Assembly (NCBI GenBank): GCA_036556805.1
Contig: DATBIS010000109.1
Span: 1 to 38,847 of the forward strand
DNA: 38,847 nt
From: DATBIS01 sp036556805
Lineage (GTDB): Bacteria > Actinomycetota > UBA4738 > HRBIN12
Reading direction: 5' to 3'
In this document: positions 10,327-18,852 of the stretch, in pieces
Layout: each line of letters starts with the position of its first letter
How positions within the stretch are numbered: position 1 is the first letter of the stretch
The notes under the pieces: model-generated
What the model was told of the DNA's origin: nothing
Databases searched by the model: none
The model's input: the letters and a program-made list of their open reading frames with translations, nothing else
Position numbers and translations under genes: made by a program

Positions 10327-10450
10327 CTCGACCAGGGGCCTTTCGCTCGACGTGGTGGTCTCTCCAGGTTCTTTCGGCCGGCGCCCCGGCCGACCTGAGC
10401 CCGGACTCGCCGGGCACCTGCGGGGCCGTCCGTGACAGACTTGGGCGGTC

Positions 10451-10840
10451 ATGAGCCACCGCCACGACGTGTGGGGCGACGATCCCGAGGAGCGCGAGGC
10501 CGACGCCACGATCGCCGAGTTCGCGCACGACGAGGCCGTGCAGCGCCGGTGGCACGATCACCCGACCGTCGTGCCGTTCAAGGTCGTCGCGAGGTTCGTC
10601 GGGCGCAACGGCCGGCGGATCGGGATCACGATCGCCGGCTTCCTCGTGGTCCTCGTGGGCATCGTCCTGATCCCGCTCCCCGGTCCCGGGTGGCTGATCG
10701 TCTTCGCCGGCCTCGCGATCCTCGCGCGCGAATACGTCTGGGCGGAGCGCCTGCTCAACCATGCGAAGCGCCGTGTGGGTCAGGCGAAGGACGCGGTCCT
10801 CCGCAAGAAGCCCGAGGAAACCGGGCCATCCCAGCCGTGA
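10451..10840 (+). CDS. PGPGW / TIGR02611-type small membrane protein
   Basis: This 129-residue protein has a hydrophilic N-terminus of about 55 residues, then two hydrophobic helices (about 56-75 and 78-92) joined by the signature LIPLPGPGWLIVF, and a basic C-terminus. The PLPGPGW motif identifies the actinobacterial PGPGW transmembrane family, whose function is unknown. It overlaps the Nudix gene by four bases (GTGA) and heads the plus-strand series running to the anti-sigma factor. The 124 bases upstream, shared with divergent pilT, show a weak CAGACT box nine bases before the ATG and nothing else clear. Confidence 0.85.
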   Translation: MSHRHDVWGDDPEEREADATIAEFAHDEAVQRRWHDHPTVVPFKVVARFVGRNGRRIGITIAGFLVVLVGIVLIPLPGPGWLIVFAGLAILAREYVWAERLLNHAKRRVGQAKDAVLRKKPEETGPSQP

Positions 10841-11346
10841 CCGAGCCGAAGGGCGCGGCGCGACGGCGCGCCCGGACGAGGTCGAAGACCCGCACGTCGG
10901 CACGAAAGGACCCTCCGGCGCGCGAGACGCGCACGGAAGTCTCCGCAGGCGGGGTCGTCTATCGACGCGAGGACGGCAAGGTGGGGATCCTGCTCGCGGC
11001 TCGCCGGACGCGTCGCGGCGACCTCGCGTGGGGCCTCGCGAAGGGCGGGATCGAGCCCGACGAGTCGTTCGAGGACGCGGCGGTCCGCGAGGTGCGCGAG
11101 GAGACCGGCATCGAGGCGGAGATCGAGGCCTCGCTCGGCGAGACCCGCTACTTCTACGTCTGGGAGGACGTCCGCGTCCGCAAGACCGTGCACTTCTTCC
11201 TCATGCGCGCGACCGGCGGCGACGTGGCCGAACGCGACGACGAGATGGAGGACGTGCGGTGGTTCGCACTCGCGCGCGCGCTCAAGCGAGCGTCCTACCG
11301 CGGCGAGCGTGACGTGCTGCAGCGCGCCGCGCGCATGCTCCGATGA
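10837..11346 (+). CDS. Nudix hydrolase (MutT4-position)
   Basis: This 169-residue protein starts at GTG 10837 inside the stop of the preceding gene. The first 35 residues are a basic, probably disordered tail rich in Arg and Lys. The Nudix box, G-x5-E-x7-REVREETGI, lies at about residues 76-98 (GIEPDESFEDAAVREVREET) and carries the metal-binding glutamates. The family hydrolyses nucleoside diphosphates linked to another moiety; the substrate is not predictable here. Its position just before the DUF6049-murJ pair is that of mutT4 (Rv3908) in M. tuberculosis. Longer upstream readings in this frame are antisense or shadow sequence. The last four bases overlap the next start (ATGA). Confidence 0.9.
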   Translation: MTEPKGAARRRARTRSKTRTSARKDPPARETRTEVSAGGVVYRREDGKVGILLAARRTRRGDLAWGLAKGGIEPDESFEDAAVREVREETGIEAEIEASLGETRYFYVWEDVRVRKTVHFFLMRATGGDVAERDDEMEDVRWFALARALKRASYRGERDVLQRAARMLR

Positions 11347-12113
11347 CGGCCGGCTCCGCCGTGCTCGGGGTGCTGATCGGTTTCGTCTCCGGCGTGCTGT
11401 CGGGCCTGTTCGGCGTGGGCGGCGGCATCGTGATGACCCCGGGGATCCAGGTGATCCTCGGCGCACCGCCCATCGTGGCGCTCGCGACGCCGCTTCCCGC
11501 GATCCTTCCCACGGCGGCGACCGGCGCCCTCACGTACGGCCGGTCCGGCGAGCTCGACGTGCGAGCCGCGCTGTGGATGGCGGTGCCCGGCGTGGCCGCG
11601 GCGGCCGCCGGCGCCGCGCTCACCGACGTCATCGACACGCACCTCCTGCTCGTTGCGACCGCGGTGCTCCTCGCCTACCAGTCCGTGGGCATCCTGCGGG
11701 GCCGCGACGCCCCCAGGCCGGCGACCGAGCGGATCATCCCCGCGGCCACCTATGCGGGCATCGGGATCCTCGCTGGCTTCGTGAGCGGCCTCCTGGGCAT
11801 CGGTGGCGGCGCCGTGATCGTCCCGTTCCTCGCGGGGATCCTCGGGACCCCGCTCAAGCGGGCGCTCGGTACGTCGTTGCTCGCGATCGTCGTGCTCGTG
11901 GTTCCCGGAACGCTCGTGCACGCGGCGCTCGGCCATATCGACTGGGCGATCTTCGCCGCGGTCGTCGTGGGTGCCGTGCCGGGCGCCCGGATCGGGGCGA
12001 AGATCGCGCTCGGTGCGCGCGAGCGCACCCTGCGGATGCTCGTGGGGTCCTTCCTGTTGCTGGTATCGCTCGCGTACGGCATCGACGAGGTGGTCACCTT
12101 CGCGAACGGGTGA
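11343..12113 (+). CDS. TSUP family (TauE/SafE) membrane permease
   Basis: This 256-residue protein has about eight hydrophobic helices arranged as two similar halves. Each half starts with the glycine-rich TSUP signature: GVLSGLFGVGGGIVMTP near residue 18 and GFVSGLLGIGGGAVIVP near residue 146. Members export or import sulfite, sulfonates or other organic anions; the substrate cannot be inferred. It starts at ATG 11343 overlapping the Nudix stop by four bases and ends 21 bases before the DUF6049 gene. It has no counterpart at this place in the M. tuberculosis order as I recall it, so it is an addition to the block. Confidence 0.88.
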   Translation: MTAGSAVLGVLIGFVSGVLSGLFGVGGGIVMTPGIQVILGAPPIVALATPLPAILPTAATGALTYGRSGELDVRAALWMAVPGVAAAAAGAALTDVIDTHLLLVATAVLLAYQSVGILRGRDAPRPATERIIPAATYAGIGILAGFVSGLLGIGGGAVIVPFLAGILGTPLKRALGTSLLAIVVLVVPGTLVHAALGHIDWAIFAAVVVGAVPGARIGAKIALGARERTLRMLVGSFLLLVSLAYGIDEVVTFANG

Positions 12114-12134
12114 CCGCTACGATGGCCGTTCGGC

Positions 12135-14186
12135 ATGATCACGCGCGCGCTGCGGGCCTCGGCGGCCCACCTGGCATCGGCTGCGGTCCTGTTCGGGGCG
12201 CTCTGGGTCCCCTCGGGCCTGCCGCGCGCCGTCGCCCAGGAGCCTCTCGCCGCGCTCACGCTCGAACGGCAGACACCGTTCGTGATGGTGAACCTGGACC
12301 CGCATCTCGACGTGCGCGTGCGCGCCGTGAACCTGAGCGACGCGCCGCTCGAGAACCTCTCGCTCGGAGTGACGCTCGGGCTCGCCGTTCGCACGCGCGG
12401 GGCGTACGACGCGTCGCTCGTCGACGGGCCCGCCTTCTTCCTGAAGGGAGACACGCGCCCGCTTGATGGGTCGATCGCGCCGGGCGCCTCGAGGACGTTC
12501 GACGTGCAGCTCGACTTGATCGCGGCGAGGGTGAGCACCACCGAGTCGCTGATCTACCCGCTTCGCATCGACCTGCGCGCGGGTGAGCTCCTCACCGGCG
12601 CCGAGCTCAGAACGCCGGTGCTGGTGCTGGCGCGCGCCCCCGTCCAGCCGCTCGAGGTGACCTGGATCATGGAGCTCGACCCGCCTCCGGCGATCGGCGC
12701 CGACGGGCGGCTCGCCGACGACGCGTTCGCCCAGTCGATCGCGCAGGGCGGTGCCCTCCGGAGCCAGGTCGACGCGATCGGTGCGCTCGCCACGGGGCCG
12801 GATCCCGGCGCCGCGAACGTCGCGGTCTCGCCGCGTTTCCTCGAGGAGCTCGCCCAACTCTCGGACGGTTACACCGCGGCGGATGGGTCCGAGATCCCCC
12901 CGGGCGAGGGCACGGCGGCCGATGCGGCCTCCATGCTCGACACCCTCCGCTCGGCGGCAGGCTCGGGCCGCGTGGAGCTCTCGGCGCTCCCCTATTCCGC
13001 GCCGAACCTCCCCGCGCTCCTTCGCAGCAGCCTCGCTCGCGACTTCGCCACGCAGATCGATCTGGGTGCGAGCGTCTTCACTGATCTGCTCGGCGTGGCT
13101 CCGTCGGCCACCGTCGTGCGGGCCCCGGGTGGCTCCCTCGACCAGGCGGCCATCGAGCAGCTCTCGGTGCGGGGGGCGAACCTCGTGCTCGCCGACGCCG
13201 GCACGATCGAGCGCCCACCGAACCCTGAGGGGCTCTCGCTGCCGCCCACCGGGCTCATCGACGGCGGGTTCCGTGATCTGCCGGCCGTCCTGCCCGATCC
13301 CGGCATCGAGACGCTGCTCTCGGCGTCCAGGGCGGCGACCGATCCGACGCTCGCCGCGCAGTCCGTGCTCGGGGAGCTCGCCGCCGTGTGGCAGGAGGCG
13401 CCGTCGACCGGCTCGCCGCGCGGCGTCACGATCTCCACCGCGGGCCTCGATCTGCCGGCCGCGTTCTGGCAGACGTTCGTGCGGAGGATGGCCGAGGCGC
13501 CGTTCCTCCGTCCGGTCTCGGCCACGACGCTCGTCCAGGACGTCCCGCCCACCGACGTCGCGAGGCCCTTGCAGGCGCCGAGCGCCGCCGCCTTCCCGTC
13601 CGGCTTCACCGAGCGGATCAAGCAGGAGCGCCGGCGGGTGGAGGCGCTGCAGTCGATGCTGGAAGATCCCGGCGGACTGCCCGACCGGCTCCACGAGTCC
13701 CTGCTCGTGGCCGAGTCCGGGGCGTTCCTCGCCGACGGCCGCGGCGGGCGGTGGATCGACGGCGTCGCGGCCGTGACGCAATCGGTGTTCTCCGCGGCGA
13801 CCCCGAGGACGTCGCAGCAGTTCACGCTCGACTCCTCGAGCGGCACGATCCCGATCCGCCTCGGTGATCCCGGCGGCCGCATCTTGAACGTCACGGTCGA
13901 GCTCAGCTCGTCGTACCTCCGCTTCCCCCAGGGAAGCGCGCGATCGGTTCGGATCACGGAGCCGGATCAGATCGTCTTCTTCCCCGTGGAGACGGCGAGC
14001 GCCGGGCGCATCACGGTCCTCGCGGTGGTGAAGGCCCCGCCCCCCTCAGGCCGCAAGGTGGCCGAGACCACGCTGTTCGTGCGATCGACGGCCTACAGCC
14101 GCATCGCGCTGATCGTCACCGGCGGCGCGGCCCTCGTGCTGGTGCTCCTATGGGCGAGGAGGTTCGTCCGACGAGCGACCTCCTGA
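12135..14186 (+). CDS. Large secreted/membrane-anchored DUF6049-like protein encoded before murJ
   Basis: This 683-residue protein has an N-terminal signal peptide (hydrophobic about residues 8-30, likely cleavage after AVAQ), a long extracytoplasmic part, one C-terminal membrane helix (about 656-675, RIALIVTGGAALVLVLLWAR) and a short basic tail. The ectodomain starts with a beta-sandwich-like region (VRVRAVNLSDAPLENLSLGV) and ends with another (LNVTVELSSSYLRFPQGSAR). The topology and the position between the Nudix gene and murJ match Rv3909 of M. tuberculosis (DUF6049). The function is unknown, and a role around lipid II flipping or envelope assembly is inferred from the conserved link. A TACGAT box lies 11 bases before the ATG. 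Its end overlaps murJ by 37 bases. Confidence 0.8.
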   Translation: MITRALRASAAHLASAAVLFGALWVPSGLPRAVAQEPLAALTLERQTPFVMVNLDPHLDVRVRAVNLSDAPLENLSLGVTLGLAVRTRGAYDASLVDGPAFFLKGDTRPLDGSIAPGASRTFDVQLDLIAARVSTTESLIYPLRIDLRAGELLTGAELRTPVLVLARAPVQPLEVTWIMELDPPPAIGADGRLADDAFAQSIAQGGALRSQVDAIGALATGPDPGAANVAVSPRFLEELAQLSDGYTAADGSEIPPGEGTAADAASMLDTLRSAAGSGRVELSALPYSAPNLPALLRSSLARDFATQIDLGASVFTDLLGVAPSATVVRAPGGSLDQAAIEQLSVRGANLVLADAGTIERPPNPEGLSLPPTGLIDGGFRDLPAVLPDPGIETLLSASRAATDPTLAAQSVLGELAAVWQEAPSTGSPRGVTISTAGLDLPAAFWQTFVRRMAEAPFLRPVSATTLVQDVPPTDVARPLQAPSAAAFPSGFTERIKQERRRVEALQSMLEDPGGLPDRLHESLLVAESGAFLADGRGGRWIDGVAAVTQSVFSAATPRTSQQFTLDSSSGTIPIRLGDPGGRILNVTVELSSSYLRFPQGSARSVRITEPDQIVFFPVETASAGRITVLAVVKAPPPSGRKVAETTLFVRSTAYSRIALIVTGGAALVLVLLWARRFVRRATS

Positions 14187-15826
14187 CGCCGGACGCCGCG
14201 GGGCTCCCAGAGGACGCGAGCGAGGACGCCGCCGAGCAGCTCGTCCGACACACCGCCGTGATGTCGGTGGGGACCGCGCTCTCCCGTCTCACGGGGTTCC
14301 TGCGACTGTCGGCGGCGAGCGCCGCGCTCGGCGCGAACCTCTTCTCGGACGCCTACAACACCGCGAACATCACGCCGAACATCATCTACGAGCTGGTGCT
14401 CGGAGGGATCCTCACCTCCGTCTTCGTGCCGGTGTTCGTGGAATGGCTCCACAAGCACGGTCGGGACGAGGCCTGGGCGGTCGCCGACCGGGTCCTCACG
14501 CTCGCGCTCGTGTCGCTCGCCGCGATTGCGGCGCTCGGCGCGCTGCTCGCGCCGGCGATCATGCGCCTGTACTACGCGGGCGCCCCGGCGGCCACCCGCG
14601 AAGCCTCGATCGAGACCGGGGCCTTCTTCCTGCGCTGGTTCATGCCGCAGATCGTGTTCTACGGAGTGGGTGCCGTCGCCGGAGGGCTCCTCACGGCGCA
14701 CCGACGATTCGCTCCGGTGATGTTCACGCCGATCCTCAACAACCTCGCCGTCGTGTGCACGTTCGTCGCGTTCGCGATCGTGCACCAGGGCGACGTCGCC
14801 CTTGGCCGAGTCGCGCTGGGCGAGCGCATCCTCCTCGCGGTCGGCACGACGCTCGGCGTGCTCGCGATGAGCGCCGCCCTCTGGCCTTCGTTGCGCCGCA
14901 TGGGATACCGGTGGCACCTGCGGTTCGACTGGAAGCATCCCGCCGTTCGGCGGCTCGCGCGGCTCGCGGCATGGGTGGTCGTCTACGTCGCGGCGAATCA
15001 GGTCGCATACCTCGTCGTGCTGGTGCTCTCGAACCAACGCGAGGGATGGATCACCACCTACCAGTACGCCTTCATCCTGTTTCAGCTCCCGCACGCGATC
15101 TTCGCGGTGTCGATCTTCACGGCGCTGCTGCCGGGGATGAGCGGCAGGTGGGCCGCGGAGGATGTCGACGGCGTCCGTCGGCTCCTCTCGCAGGGGTTGC
15201 GTTCGACGGCGTTCATCGTGTTGCCCGCGGCGGCGGGGTACGTCGCGCTCGCGTCGCCGATCGTCAGGCTGCTGCTGCAGCGAGGGCAGACGACGAACGC
15301 GGACGCGACGCTGATCGCCGAGACCCTGCAGGCGTTCGCGCTCGGTCTCGCGTTCTTCTCGACCTTCCAGCTGCTGTCGAGGGCCTTCTACTCCATGCAG
15401 GACACGCGCACGCCGGCGCTCGTGAACGTGGGAGCCGCTGCCTTGAACATCGGCGTGAACGTCGCGCTCGTGCACGGCCTCGACCTCGGGGTGCAGGGGC
15501 TTGCCCTCGGGCACGCGATCTCGTACGTGTTCTCGACGTCGGTGTGCCTCCTCATCCTTCGGGCGCGGCTCGGCGGCATCGACGGCCGTCGGGTGCTGCG
15601 AACGCTCGCGATCGTGACGCCGGCCGCGATCGCGACCGGCATCGCCGCGTGGGGCGCAGCGCACGCGGTCGGCGCGGCGCTCGCAGAGGGGACCACGGAG
15701 CGCGTTCTTCAGGTCACGGCGGGCGTCGGCGCGGGCCTACTTGTATACGGGTCGCTGACCCTTATCTTGCGAATGGAAGAGGCCGATTACTTGAAGATGG
15801 CACTGGTGAGGAGGTTCCGCCGGTGA
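14150..15826 (+). CDS. murJ: Lipid II flippase MurJ (MviN)
   Basis: This 558-residue polytopic protein of about 14 helices moves lipid II across the membrane for peptidoglycan synthesis. Recognisable MurJ segments are SVGTALSRLTGFLRLSAASA near residue 39, DAYNTANITPNIIYELVLGG (MurJ/MOP-type first helices), PVMFTPILNN near residue 190, and FSTFQLLSRAFYSMQDTRTP near residue 405. It lacks the large C-terminal kinase-like and extracellular domains of the mycobacterial Rv3910 protein and ends shortly after the last helices. The start at ATG 14150 overlaps the DUF6049 gene by 37 bases without a clear ribosome-binding site. The stop overlaps the next gene by four bases. Confidence 0.93.
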   Translation: MGEEVRPTSDLLTPDAAGLPEDASEDAAEQLVRHTAVMSVGTALSRLTGFLRLSAASAALGANLFSDAYNTANITPNIIYELVLGGILTSVFVPVFVEWLHKHGRDEAWAVADRVLTLALVSLAAIAALGALLAPAIMRLYYAGAPAATREASIETGAFFLRWFMPQIVFYGVGAVAGGLLTAHRRFAPVMFTPILNNLAVVCTFVAFAIVHQGDVALGRVALGERILLAVGTTLGVLAMSAALWPSLRRMGYRWHLRFDWKHPAVRRLARLAAWVVVYVAANQVAYLVVLVLSNQREGWITTYQYAFILFQLPHAIFAVSIFTALLPGMSGRWAAEDVDGVRRLLSQGLRSTAFIVLPAAAGYVALASPIVRLLLQRGQTTNADATLIAETLQAFALGLAFFSTFQLLSRAFYSMQDTRTPALVNVGAAALNIGVNVALVHGLDLGVQGLALGHAISYVFSTSVCLLILRARLGGIDGRRVLRTLAIVTPAAIATGIAAWGAAHAVGAALAEGTTERVLQVTAGVGAGLLVYGSLTLILRMEEADYLKMALVRRFRR

Positions 15827-16236
15827 ACGCGGAGGCTCGGCTTCGGCGCGACGAATCCGGTCTGATCGGGAAGATGGTCTTGATCTGGCTCGTCCTCGTC
15901 GCGGTCATCGGCGTCGCATCGATCGACACCGTCTCGATCGCGTTCACGAAGTTCCGCACGACGGACATCGCCACCGACGCCGCGGCGACCGCCGCCAACA
16001 CATGGCGCGACAGCCACAGCGAGCAGGAGGCCTGCGACGCGGCGCGCACGCGCGTGAGCCAGGAGGATTCCGGGGCGGCCGTGACGAAGAACGGCTGCGT
16101 CGTGAACCAGGCCACGGGAGAGGTGACGATCACCGTGCGGAAGCAGGCGGCCACGCTCCTCGCGAGCCGGCTCCCGTGGACGAAGAAGCTGTCCAAACCT
16201 CAGGCCGTCGAAACCTCCGGACCGACCGTCCTGTAG
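15823..16236 (+). CDS. TadE-like small one-span membrane protein
   Basis: This 137-residue protein starts at GTG 15823 in the murJ stop (GTGA). A short basic head (RLRRDESG) precedes one hydrophobic helix at about residues 19-36, then an alpha-helical stretch rich in Ala and Thr (TDIATDAAATAANTWRDSH) and a domain with two cysteines (residues about 70 and 88). This layout, a DESG-type junction before a helix followed by the Ala-rich stretch, resembles TadE/TadG-like pseudopilins and flp-associated proteins. The similarity is weak and judged by eye. It lies between murJ and sigM, where M. tuberculosis has nothing, and 10 bases before the sigma gene. Its link to the PilT encoded at 9238 is only speculation. 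Confidence 0.7.
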   Translation: MNAEARLRRDESGLIGKMVLIWLVLVAVIGVASIDTVSIAFTKFRTTDIATDAAATAANTWRDSHSEQEACDAARTRVSQEDSGAAVTKNGCVVNQATGEVTITVRKQAATLLASRLPWTKKLSKPQAVETSGPTVL

Positions 16237-16246
16237 CGTCGGTCCC
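16234..16246 (+). promoter_or_regulatory. Candidate -10 element of the sigM-like gene
   Basis: TAGCGT (16234-16239) is followed by seven bases and the GTG at 16247. It overlaps the stop codon of the TadE-like gene. A leaderless transcript for the sigma/anti-sigma pair is predicted, possibly an autoregulated promoter. Confidence 0.35.
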
Positions 16247-16840
16247 GTGACGGAGCCCGACGAGGTCCTCGTCCGCCGGTTCAACGAAGGTGACCGCGAG
16301 GCCTTCGGACTCCTCGTCGAACGACACGAGCGGCGCGTCTACAACCTCGCGTTCCGGATGCTCGGGAAGGAGGAGGACGCGCGCGACGCGACGCAGGATG
16401 CCTTCGTCGCGGCGCTCCGCAAGCTCGGCGGGTTCCGCGGCGAGGCGCGGTTCACGACGTGGATGCACCGCGTCACCGTGAACGCCTGCTACGACCTGCT
16501 GCGCAAGCAGGCCCGCCAGCCGATGCTGCGTCTCGTCGGCGAGGAGGACGAGCACGCGCCCGAGCCGGGTCTGCCGGTCGAGGACCACGGGGACGAGGTC
16601 GCCGGCACGACCGACGTCGAACGTGCCCTCGCGGAGGTTCCCATCGAGTTCCGAGCGGTGCTCGTGCTACACGACCTCCAGGACGTCGCGTACGACGAGA
16701 TCGCGCGAATCCTCGACGTGCCCGTCGGAACCGTGAAATCTCGGCTCCACCGTGGCCGGATCGCGCTCGCGAAGGCCATGGGGCTCTCGCCGGCCGGGGA
16801 ACACGGCGATCCCGCGCGAGCGTCGGAGAGGAAGTCATGA
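16247..16840 (+). CDS. ECF sigma factor, SigM-like by position
   Basis: This 197-residue protein has sigma region 2 at about residues 8-75 (RFNEGDREAFGLLVERHERR, DATQDAFVAALRKL, FTTWMHRVTVNACYDLLRKQ) and region 4 at about residues 122-180 (EVPIEFRAVLVLHDLQDVAY, VPVGTVKSRLHRGRIAL). It starts at GTG 16247. The pairing with a zinc-finger anti-sigma encoded with a four-base overlap, and the place between murJ and trxB, match sigM-rsmA of M. tuberculosis. I leave the symbol blank because ECF groups swap easily. Likely envelope or thiol stress control is inferred from neighbours (murJ, trxB, trxA). Confidence 0.92.
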   Translation: MTEPDEVLVRRFNEGDREAFGLLVERHERRVYNLAFRMLGKEEDARDATQDAFVAALRKLGGFRGEARFTTWMHRVTVNACYDLLRKQARQPMLRLVGEEDEHAPEPGLPVEDHGDEVAGTTDVERALAEVPIEFRAVLVLHDLQDVAYDEIARILDVPVGTVKSRLHRGRIALAKAMGLSPAGEHGDPARASERKS

Positions 16841-17652
16841 CGCATCCGGAAGACCTCCTCGCCGAGTACGTCGATGGCTCGCTCGGGACGACCGATCGGG
16901 CCGGTGTCGACGCGCATCTCGCCCAGTGCGCTCGTTGCCGGGGCGAGGTCCAGCTCGCGACCGCCGCCCGCGGCGCGCTTCGCGCGGTTCCGGAGGTTGC
17001 CGCGCCGCCCGACGTCGCTTCGCGCGCTTTACGGGAGGCCGCCGCGGCTCAAGCGGAGCCCGAGGGACCGCCTCGCTACGCACGGCTCCTGCCGATCGCC
17101 GCGGCCGCCGTCCTGGTCGGTCTGCTCGCGATCACGATCCCGCGGCTCGGCGACCACGACCGGGCCGCCCCCGCCGCGCAAGCCGGCGGCGTCACCGGAG
17201 CGGCCGAGGCTACCGACGGCGCTCTGACGCCTCGCGCCGCGGACGTCGGGACCACTCGCGATCTCGCGAGGCTCGCGAAGACAGGTGTACCGGTCGAGCA
17301 GCAGGAGCTCGACTACGACGATGCGGCCCTGCGCTCGCTCGTGGACGGCGCGGCCGCGCAGTGGGCCGGCGCGGCGCTCCCCGGCGCCACGCGGCCCGCC
17401 GCCCTCGGCTACGCGGGGGAGACCACCTCGGCCGACTCGGCCAAGGCGACCGACTGCGTCGCCGCCGACGTCCCCAAGCCGCCCGGCGCGGTTCTCGTTC
17501 AGCTGATCGAGGCCTCCTATCAGGGCGAACCGGCGTACCTCGCGGTGGTCATCGAGGGAGCGAAGGCCGGACAGCCCGCTCAGAACGCGGTGGTGTACAT
17601 CGTGCGCAAGGACGACTGCTCGCTCGTCCGGGTCGCCGCCAGCAAGATCTGA
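16837..17652 (+). CDS. Zinc-finger anti-sigma factor (zf-HC2) with extracytoplasmic domain
   Basis: This 271-residue protein has the anti-sigma zinc motif H27-x3-C31-x2-C34 (HLAQCARCRG), a helical linker, one membrane helix at about residues 84-101 (LLPIAAAAVLVGLLAITIPR) and an outer domain of about 165 residues with two cysteines. The ATG at 16837 lies inside the sigma stop codon (ATGA), so the two proteins should be made in proportion. It should hold the adjacent sigma factor at the membrane until a signal arrives. The HxxxCxxC type is often redox sensitive, which would fit the nearby thioredoxin genes, but this is inference. Confidence 0.9.
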   Translation: MTHPEDLLAEYVDGSLGTTDRAGVDAHLAQCARCRGEVQLATAARGALRAVPEVAAPPDVASRALREAAAAQAEPEGPPRYARLLPIAAAAVLVGLLAITIPRLGDHDRAAPAAQAGGVTGAAEATDGALTPRAADVGTTRDLARLAKTGVPVEQQELDYDDAALRSLVDGAAAQWAGAALPGATRPAALGYAGETTSADSAKATDCVAADVPKPPGAVLVQLIEASYQGEPAYLAVVIEGAKAGQPAQNAVVYIVRKDDCSLVRVAASKI

Positions 17653-17674
17653 AACTGCTCGGCAACCGGGTCAC

Positions 17675-17686
17675 TACGATGCGGGT
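17675..17686 (+). promoter_or_regulatory. Candidate -10 element of the beta-propeller gene
   Basis: TACGAT (17675-17680) is followed by six bases and the GTG start at 17687. No ribosome-binding site is possible in this space, so a leaderless mRNA is predicted. Confidence 0.4.
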
Positions 17687-18760
17687 GTGAGGACCCAATC
17701 CGATCCGGACTCATCACCCGGACCAACCGTTCGCTCGTCCCTCCGGCCGGTGGTAAGCGTCGTGCTTGCTGCCCTTGCTCTGTGGATCTTCGGCGGCGCT
17801 ATCAACGAGCGAGGGCTCTCGCCAGGTCCCGGCGAGATCGTCCGTTATCGGCTTGACGGACCCCCGCAGCCGATCGCCGTCGGCGAGGGTGCCGCCTGGG
17901 TCAATGTCGGAGCTGGGGATGGGACCGTGCACGGCCTCGTGCGCATCGACGCGAAGACTGGTGGGGACCAACCGATCGACACCCCAGGGGGAGATTGGCC
18001 GGCGGTCGGCGGCGGGAGTGCGTGGCTGCTCTGTAACGCTCCCGCCTGCCACGGCGGCTCAGTTCTGCAAATCGACCCCGTGACCGGGCACCTCAATCGG
18101 ATGGTGGCGGTCGGTGGACGTGCCTCGCAGATTGTCGGCACATCTGCGGGGGTGTGGATTACGACCGAGTCCGGCGTGACGTTCGTCGACGCAAACGGAA
18201 TGGCCGTTCGGACATTCCTCGGTCAGTTCAATCTCGTGGGGACCGACGGCGAAACGGTGTGGGTCTCCACGGGAAACGCAGCCGTTGCGTTGGACCACCT
18301 CGACGGCCATGAAATCGCACGAGTCCCGTTCGCCGACGTCTGCACGATGGAAGTGGCGGGCGGCATGGTGTGGATAGCCAGTTGTGACGGTGGAATGCAC
18401 GAAGGGAACGACGGCGACGAGCTACTGGGCATCGATGCGGCGACCGGCGAGGTGCTCTTCCGCGAGACCATCGAGGGCTATGGCCAGATGCGCTATGCGG
18501 AGGGTGTTCTCTGGCTTGCTCAGAACGATCCGAACGACGGACGGTGGATCCGACTTGTTCGGTTTGATGCACGGACCGGGGCGCAGCTCGGGGATCCGCT
18601 CGAAATCGAACGGGACTCGTCGGGCGGTGCGGCTCATATCGGATATGTGGGGCCGCATGTCTTCTTCGCCGTCGGAGAGCAGAGTCTTTGGCTCACGGAC
18701 CGCTCCGCGTCCGAGGTGATCCGTATCGGCTTGCCGTTGTCGATGAGGGCCTCGATCTAG
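17687..18760 (+). CDS. Membrane-anchored beta-propeller-like protein of unknown function
   Basis: This 357-residue protein has a short cytoplasmic N-terminus, one hydrophobic helix at about residues 20-39, and an outside domain of about 315 residues. About seven repeats end in a glycine stretch followed by a Trp-containing strand: AVGEGAAWVN, AVGGGSAWLL, IVGTSAGVWIT, LVGTDGETVWVS, EVAGGMVWIAS, YAEGVLWLAQ and GEQSLWLTD. This suggests a seven-bladed propeller of the YVTN/PQQ-like kind. No catalytic residues are recognised. Codon use and GC (near 60%) are lower than in its neighbours, and the gene interrupts the sigM-trxB order known from M. tuberculosis, so it is probably a later addition. The start is GTG, without a ribosome-binding site. 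Confidence 0.8.
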   Translation: MRTQSDPDSSPGPTVRSSLRPVVSVVLAALALWIFGGAINERGLSPGPGEIVRYRLDGPPQPIAVGEGAAWVNVGAGDGTVHGLVRIDAKTGGDQPIDTPGGDWPAVGGGSAWLLCNAPACHGGSVLQIDPVTGHLNRMVAVGGRASQIVGTSAGVWITTESGVTFVDANGMAVRTFLGQFNLVGTDGETVWVSTGNAAVALDHLDGHEIARVPFADVCTMEVAGGMVWIASCDGGMHEGNDGDELLGIDAATGEVLFRETIEGYGQMRYAEGVLWLAQNDPNDGRWIRLVRFDARTGAQLGDPLEIERDSSGGAAHIGYVGPHVFFAVGEQSLWLTDRSASEVIRIGLPLSMRASI

Positions 18761-18812
18761 GGAGAGCCCCAGAGCGCCTCTCCAGGTCGAGAGCTCCCTT
18801 CACAGGCGCGGA

Positions 18813-18840
18813 ATAGGCGGGCGTTCATGCCTATGGGAGG
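18813..18840 (+). promoter_or_regulatory. Inverted repeat and ribosome-binding site before trxB
   Basis: ATAGGC (18813-18818) and GCCTAT (18829-18834) form an inverted repeat with a 10-base spacer, directly before GGGAGG (18835-18840). It could be an operator or a weak leader hairpin that hides the ribosome-binding site. GGGAGG abuts ATG 18841 with no spacer but lies 12 bases before ATG 18853, which favours the second start. Confidence 0.35.
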
Positions 18841-18852
18841 ATGGATCGAACG

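Noticed and set aside
9238..16236. A pilus system made of PilT and the TadE-like protein
   Set aside because: PilT belongs to type IV pili and TadE to Tad pili; the genes are 5 kb apart with no pilin, platform or secretin genes between them.
18761..18783. GGAGAG-11-CTCTCC hairpin after the propeller gene, possible terminator
   Set aside because: The arms are only six bases and there is no T-run after it, so an intrinsic terminator cannot be claimed.
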